NCBI GenBank assembly: GCA_944474755.1
Contig: OX104112.1
Coordinates: forward strand, 21,664,460 to 21,728,459
Direction: 5' to 3'
Length of the DNA: 64,000 nucleotides
Source of the DNA: Limnoperna fortunei
Lineage: Eukaryota > Mollusca > Bivalvia > Mytilida > Modiolidae
Both the position numbers and the translations under genes were made by a program. The notes under the pieces were generated by a model. The model was not told the DNA's origin, ran no database searches, and saw nothing but the letters and a program-made list of their open reading frames with translations. Below are positions 58,504 through 64,000 of the stretch, piece by piece (positions within the stretch are counted from its first letter, which is position 1; each line of letters starts with the position of its first letter).

Positions 58504-60115
58504 CAGTTTTATATAAAAAAAATAGTTAAGTATAATAAATCGTATGAACCAGACGTATCTACCTACATTTAAAACAAAAAGGATAATTCTTCAAACACGT
58601 TAATCTGATACCAACTAATATGGATGCTAAAACATATATTTTGTTCAGATGCCGTATATTCGTTTTTGTTCACTTATCAAACCTTATCTTTTACTACAGA
58701 AATGTTTAATTATTGACATTAAAGAAGAGGACGTTATATAAACTCGGACACTGCAGCTTCTAGTCATATATAAAATCTCAACGAGTTGATAAAAATTGCC
58801 ATATTTGCGCGTCAAGTAAATGATCTACAGCTATAAAATTTAACAAGTGTTAATTCGTCGGCTACAACTAAACTTTTTATGTAAAAGATTCCTTTTTTGA
58901 AAATAATGATATTGAGATCTCGAAATTTTTGTCAATGGACAATTAGGTAATATAACAGATCTTAAAAGAACTCAAATTCATATTTGTTTCTCAGTCAATT
59001 GGATTCAGTCTATACGAAAATATTTATTTAAGAAAACAGAAACATAATTATCGACCTAATTCTACAGTTTTTAGTATCCGTTATTGTGAGACGCGCCCTG
59101 TAAAAATATGTAGGAACTGTTCTGTCAAGACTAATACGAATTTTAACTGCAAAATGTTCATGCTTCATGTTTGTTATACTGATCTGTACATGGTAGCTTA
59201 TGAGTCTACATGTTATGTCCCTATTAAATGTGTCTTTTGTTTACAATATCATTTAAAACTTATCTGATCATTGTTTCATTCAGTTACTGGAAATTACTTT
59301 TTTAATTTGTGTTTCTTCTAACCATAATTGAAATAAGAGATAACAAGCTAAACAACAGATACGATTCGAAATATATGGAGTACAATGAACCAACAATAAC
59401 AAAACATAAACTTCATTAGAAACGAATCAAAAAAATTGGATCTAGACTTATAGCCGTTTTCTGCATCAAACGTTACTAGGTTTATTTAGTCATAACGGAA
59501 GTAATATAGATTCACATGTAGTATGTTTTTTTTGGACTGAATCGATCACACGTTAATTGTGCATTTATAATTGTTCTGTTAAGTAAATATGAAAATAAGA
59601 TCTGTTGGTTTGACGAAAATTTTCGATGTCAATTAATATGAAAATAAGAACTGCTGGTTCATGGTTATACAAAAGGACATCTGCAGCATTTTTAATAAGG
59701 TACGTCGTGAAACATAATTGTTCGTCTCTGTCCGAAGCTAAGCATTTCAGAATTAAAATGTTATATATCTTCTACATGTATATTACAGAAATGTGCCGGT
59801 TCCGGAGTCTATTGTACACATTGTTGTTGACATATAACGCCTACAATGCACAGCTGTTTTTTATTGTGCCGCATAGCTAAACTTCATCTACGAACTTAAT
59901 CTAACACAATATCTGAACAAAATTCGTCAGGTGTCAAAAGCAATCAAAGATGATAAATATTTTCGATAGCAGAAGACGTTTGTCAAAATTGTTTTATATA
60001 TGACTAAATTATTATCGAATGTTATTTCATAATTTGAAATAAATGCATGCATGCGTTTTTGTATTATATGGCACGCCATTCTCGTCAAAAGTATGGTGCA
60101 AAATATCATCACAAA
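58504..60115. other. AT-rich stretch, no supported gene
   Basis: Contains two direct copies of AATATGAAAATAAGA with CTG about 50 bp apart (59587 and 59636). The frames at 59626-59880 and 59927-60112 lack splice or homology support. Confidence 0.35.
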
Positions 60116-60222
60116 TTACACACTCAAAATTTCAAATTACACACTCAAAATTAAAAATATGCACTCAAAATTTTAAATTTCGCACTCAAAATTAAAATAT
60201 GCACTCAAAATTAAAATAGTAA
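60116..60222. repeat. CACTCAAAATT repeat, left block
   Basis: Five units of the form ACACTCAAAATTNAAAATATG. The same repeat resumes at 61525-61612, so the Penelope-like piece sits inside it. Confidence 0.85.
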
Positions 60223-60239
60223 TAAAGGTCACCCATAAA

Positions 60240-61138
60240 TTTAAAAACCGACAGATGCTAACTGCTATCTCAATTACGCTTCCTGCCATCCAGAGGCATG
60301 CAAAAATGCTATTCCGAAATTACAATTTTTACGACTTCGTCGCATTTGTCGCATTTGTAGCAATGACTCAGATTTTAAACAACAGAACGAAAAGATGAAA
60401 ACATTCTATGTCAATAGAGGATATCCCATTAGGGTTTTAGGTAGAGATCTGTCCTCTGTCTCCAGATAACCAGAACTTCAGCATTGGAGTCGAAGAAACA
60501 TAAATCGAGTGATCGTGTTCCCATGGTACCATCCTCACAATATCGCCATCCGGAACAATTTAATCAATAATTTTCACTCCATTGTTTTGGAGGACCAACA
60601 TATGACAGCAGTGTTTGACTCGCCCCCTGTAATGGCCTTTAGGAAGGGAAAAAGTCTGAGACAACACCTTGTCACCAGCTCATTGAAAAGCGCTACAAGT
60701 CGCCAACTAGCCAGCTATTTTGGCACCAAGAAGTGTGAGCGGACTATGTGTTCCACTTGCCAATTTACTTGGGAGACTAACGAAGTTAATGGCCCAAGTA
60801 ACACATTTACCCTTAGGAGCGGATTTACCTGCAAATACGAAAATTTAATTTATGCCATTCAGTGAAAAAGATGTTCGATGCTGTATATCGGTGAGACCTA
60901 CCGTAGACGGGGAGACTGTTTTGCGGAGCACTTTATGAGTGTCCGGAAGGGTGGTGACTGTCTGGTGGGTCGCCACTTTAGACAGCTAGACCATCATATT
61001 TCGGATATGCATGTCACCGCTCTTATGGCAACTAGAATGGGCAAAAACAACGGCAATCTTTGGAACAGAGGATTATTAAGTTCCTGCGATCTAGCCATCC
61101 GTTTGGGATGAATGTAAAAAACACTTTTTTATGAGTGT
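60240..61138 (+). pseudogene. Penelope-like element, C-terminal part with GIY-YIG endonuclease
   Basis: The frame begins near KPTDANCYLNYASCHPEACK and IPKLQFLRLRRIC (upstream block), continues in a broken frame to FPWYHPHNIAIRNNLINNFH, VFDSPPVMAFRKGKSLRQHL and SGFTCKYENLIYAIQ, then a TGA at 60863-60865 (where a Cys codon would be expected before KRCS). LYIGETYRRRGDCFAEHF is the GIY-YIG nuclease core (Y..Y-I-G-E-T, Arg and Glu following). A frameshift precedes the usual C-terminus, FLRSSHPFGMNVKNTFL. GIY-YIG-bearing RTs are Penelope-like elements by definition. It is near-intact but dead. Confidence 0.88.
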
Positions 61139-61470
61139 CCACTTTTGTTTTTTTGGGGGGTTACTAATGAATGTAATTGAGAAAGTTCAAGACCTTTTGT
61201 TAGGTCAAGTACAACAAACAGAAATTGTTCTGGTTATGTCTATGTGTGTGACCGATCACAGCTACACGCCAATTGTCATTAAGTCTACTCTCCTTCCTTG
61301 TCCTATACGGATGTGTTGTTCTTTGTCTTCCTCTTTCTCACCCTGAAGAAGGTCTTTGGACTGAAAGCTCGGGCCCATCTTTATTGTTGTTTGATTTTTA
61401 ATTTTTAAATTTTATTTTATTTGTCTTTTCGATTTTACCTTTTAACCTTTTGGCGTACATGACCTTTATT
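61139..61470 (+). mobile_element. 3' noncoding tail of the GIY-YIG Penelope-like element
   Basis: It runs from the stop codon through CTCACCCTGAAGAAGGTCTT and TGGACTGAAAGCTCGGGCCC, to a T-rich end. The hairpin-forming CCTGAAGAAGG...GAAAGCTCGG phrase is a frequent 3' feature of these elements. The 71-codon frame at 61131-61346 is not genic. Confidence 0.6.
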
Positions 61471-61524
61471 ACTACCCTTATTATTTATCTCGCCACCACA
61501 CAACCTTCATTATTATTCCAAAAT

Positions 61525-61612
61525 TAAAATATACACTCAAAGTTTACGAAAACACACTCAAAAGATAGATTGAAATTACACACTCAAAATTTTAATTCAT
61601 GCACTCAAAAGG
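61525..61612. repeat. CACTCAAAATT repeat, right block
   Basis: Four units (TACACTCAAAGTT, ACACACTCAAAAG, ACACACTCAAAATTTT, GCACTCAAAAGG), the continuation of 60116-60222. Confidence 0.8.
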
Positions 61613-62635
61613 GGAAAACAAGTTTGCAGTTGAACATTTGAGGAATCGATTCTCCAAAAAAAGAGGTTGGTATTGTCTTTATGTACACTGTTGTCATTAT
61701 AGCCAACATAAGTGCTTAACAAAACAACAACAAGTCATTAGAAGATTTGTTTATCGTATTTACCTACATGGAGTTTAAATTAAAATATATCTTTTATTTC
61801 TGTAGACATTTCCAGAAAATTAAAAAAAAAACATTAACATGAATTGCTCTGCAAAAAAACTTCTGACAACATATCATTTAGTATTTGTTACTCATTTATT
61901 ATATTTATTACTATGAAGATACTACCAAATAAGCAACTGAGAGAGCTCTTGAAGACTGTATTTAACTTCAATTTCAAATTTAGAGGATTATAAATGTTTT
62001 TTCTCTTATTTCAGATGTTGTGATAAGAACTCGCAGAGTACAAGACATCAATGTTGTTTGATAACTGTACAAGAGTTTAAAAATGTGCTATCAACTAGAC
62101 CGGAGGGGTTTACAGAACAAAAATGGACTCTGACCATATAGACAATAACTGTCAACCAAGAAATACAAAATTACAGAACATTCTATCGGCTACAAAAAGT
62201 TTGCTTAGTATATATATAAAGGACATGCATCCATGTGAAGCGGTTTGATTTTTTTAATACTTCATTACAACAGAACATTACTGGATTTAACCTTGCTTAT
62301 AAGTGGACTAGCTTTTGGGACTATGTATATTACTTGGACATTACTTTTTTGGATACAGACTGGAACATTCAAAAGACAATTAACCTTCTTTTTTGTTATT
62401 GTATTTTTATAAGTAATTAATTGTTTTTAATAAATAATCGATTGGTTTTCATGTATTTGTCCTTTTGTTATCCAATATGAATGGTATTTCATTTTTACCT
62501 GTAACACATGTGTTTAACTTCTGTCATAACTAGTAAAAAACGTATTATAGGATTAAAAATTATTATTATTTGCACAGTGTATTTCAATCAATTTTAAAGT
62601 AAATTCAGCCTATTATTAACCAACATTTAACATAC
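61613..62635. other. AT-rich stretch, nothing supported
   Basis: A short frame at 62235-62420 has an aromatic-rich sequence and no splice or homology support. Confidence 0.35.
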
Positions 62636-62639
62636 AAGG

Positions 62640-62695
62640 ACCCATCCTTACAAGTCTTGGTTTTTGTGGACACACAAACCCTGCATTGAGAGAAT
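62640..62695. mobile_element. Terminal fragment related to the 50.87-kb MITE
   Basis: CCATCCTTACAAGTCTTGGT with TTTTGTGGACACACAAACCCTG follows the same layout as the MITE end (CATCCTCACAAGTCAGGGTT, GTGTCCACGAAACCCTG). There is no opposite end nearby. Confidence 0.55.
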
Positions 62696-62699
62696 GACA

Positions 62700-62960
62700 A
62701 GGACCAGAATTCAACTTCATTCCAACAAACACTGACCGAAATTCAACCTTAATTCAACATACACTAACCATAATTTAACCATATTACAACCTACACGGAC
62801 CAGAATTCAACCAATTCCCAACATCACTTCAACGTTGAAATCTTGACGTTGAATCAACGACACATTTTCAATTTTTAAATCAAACCTATATTTCAATGTT
62901 GATTCAACGTTGAAGTCGGATGTTGATTCAATGTTGAAACAACGTTGTTGTGACCACTGG
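62700..62960. repeat. Palindrome-rich block, TTCAACGTTGAA type
   Basis: Units ACCAGAATTCAACC, then several self-complementary CAACGTTGAA and TTGATTCAACGTTGAAG phrases, ending GTTGTTGTGACCACTGGGAT. The end phrase looks like the terminus of a known widespread repeat type; I cannot name it with confidence. Confidence 0.65.
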
Positions 62961-63129
62961 GATAGTACACACCACTGTTATTTGACCTAATATCTGTAAA
63001 TATGTATTGTTTTACTATAAAACATCGCTAAATTGTTAATATCAATCTATATCTTGTAGATTCTTGCAGGCACACGTCAATCTGTCAAAATTATACGATC
63101 CGTCAAAGTGATCGTCGAAACCTGGCAAA

Positions 63130-63265
63130 AGGTTGCCAGGTCTTCTCAATCTATCGGCATCTATCCATTTGTCTGTTCATCCTTTTGGTTCGTCAGACAT
63201 TCTATCCGACTGTCCGTATGTCGTCCGTTGTATCGACTGTCTGTCCATCAACCCATCTATCAAAA
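63130..63265. repeat. CTGTCCATC-like simple repeat
   Basis: Irregular TCTATCGGCATCTATCCATT, GTCTGTTCATCC and CGACTGTCTGTCCATCAACC units. Confidence 0.6.
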
Positions 63266-63360
63266 GTGCTAAATATAACACTCTTGTTTTAGGTTAATTT
63301 ACTTAATAACGTATGACCCTGAATATCATGATTTTTTTCAAGTACTCCAATTCATAGACT

Positions 63361-64000
63361 GCGTATACAAAAAACACGTAACTCTGTATGCAAATTGTTT
63401 TCATGGAAAATAAATAAATTAATGTACTGTCCAATATTTTTGTGCAGTGCTACAAGGAATATTTTGAACTTTGGGGTATTTTATAAAAGAAATGTTTGAT
63501 AAGCTTCAATATTAATAAAAAAACTAATCAATGTTTGTTTGAAAAGCACTTTACGCCACCCTAAGTTTTCAGATTACTCAAGACTGAAGTCGACAAGAAA
63601 CTACCTGCTTAGCTCAGGATCGAACTAAAATTCTCGGTGTTATGGATGAATAACGACCTCAATTAACAGACACGCCCATTTAAGACATGTGCGTATACAA
63701 AAAACACGTAACTCTGTATGCAAATTGTTTTCATGGAAAATAAATAAATTAATGTACTGTCCAATATTTTTGTGCAGTGCTACAAGGAATATTTTGAACT
63801 TTGGGGTATTTTATAAAAGAAATATTTGATAAGCTTCAATATTAATAAAAAAACTAATCAATGTTTGTTTGAAAAGCACTTTACGCCACCCTAAGTTTTC
63901 AGATTACTCAAGACTAAAGTCGACAAGAAACTACCTGCTTAGCTCAGGATCGAACTAAAATCCTCGGTGTTATGGATGAATAACGACCTCAATTAACAGA
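63361..64000. repeat. 330-bp tandem duplication at the right edge
   Basis: 63361-63670 and 63691-64000 are identical except for three substitutions seen by eye (63494/63824 G/A, 63586/63916 G/A, 63632/63962 T/C). Period 330 bp. Each unit carries, on the minus strand, TTAGTTCGATCCTGAGC, a box B-like phrase. It may continue past the window as a satellite. Confidence 0.95.

Noticed and set aside
61131..61346. 71-codon plus-strand frame
   Set aside because: Lies in the 3' noncoding tail of the Penelope-like element and begins across its stop codon in another frame.

Overview
The window looks like nuclear DNA of a bivalve mollusc, probably a marine or freshwater mussel. The base composition is strongly AT-rich. 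Genes are split into short exons with GT..AG introns. Several tRNA-derived SINE copies with intact A and B boxes, Penelope-like retroelement remnants, foldback/MITE elements and many minisatellites fill the rest. The taxonomic call is inference from repeat style and gene content, not from a marker gene. Most open frames here are spurious, and the real coding signal comes from phase-compatible exons.

Layout. (1) 1-14894, minus strand: one large gene read through eleven exons. It encodes ankyrin repeats, a Roc GTPase domain, a COR domain and the start of a Death-like domain, and it runs off the left edge. This is the domain order of DAPK1 without the kinase. Its introns carry a 618-bp foldback element, minisatellites, a Penelope-like remnant, a SINE and a CAGA-rich repeat. 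(2) 16.3-18.45 kb: degraded Penelope-like reverse transcriptase with its 3' tail. (3) 18.6-24.4 kb: a pair of about 1.1-kb inverted arms around a 3.5-kb spacer that contains a degenerate minisatellite. (4) 27.4-33.4 kb: a cluster of unrelated minisatellites, one of which recurs in inverted orientation at both flanks, with nested MITE-like hairpins. (5) 33.62-37.48 kb: a TIR-bounded element with TA flanks and large inverted subterminal repeats. (6) 40.3-47.5 kb: the second genic zone. A tentative minus-strand gene (40340-43250) lies close to a divergent plus-strand coding candidate (43464 onward), and a separate small two-exon plus-strand gene (46974-47429) has its own poly(A) signal. (7) 50.86-51.33 kb: a Mutator-like MITE with a 9-bp target duplication. 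(8) 51.9-54.05 kb: two broken minus-strand coding remnants, one of them a B-box/TRIM-type gene. (9) 60.24-61.14 kb: the C-terminal part of a Penelope-like element with a GIY-YIG endonuclease. (10) 63.36 kb to the end: a fresh 330-bp tandem duplication.

The only gene with a well-supported function class is the Roco-type gene, probably a regulated GTPase/scaffold in a Death-domain signalling pathway. Its Roc domain is incomplete in the exons I can find: one internal segment is missing and the guanine-specificity motif is altered. The other genic pieces are real-looking by splice sites and reading phase, but I cannot assign them to a family.
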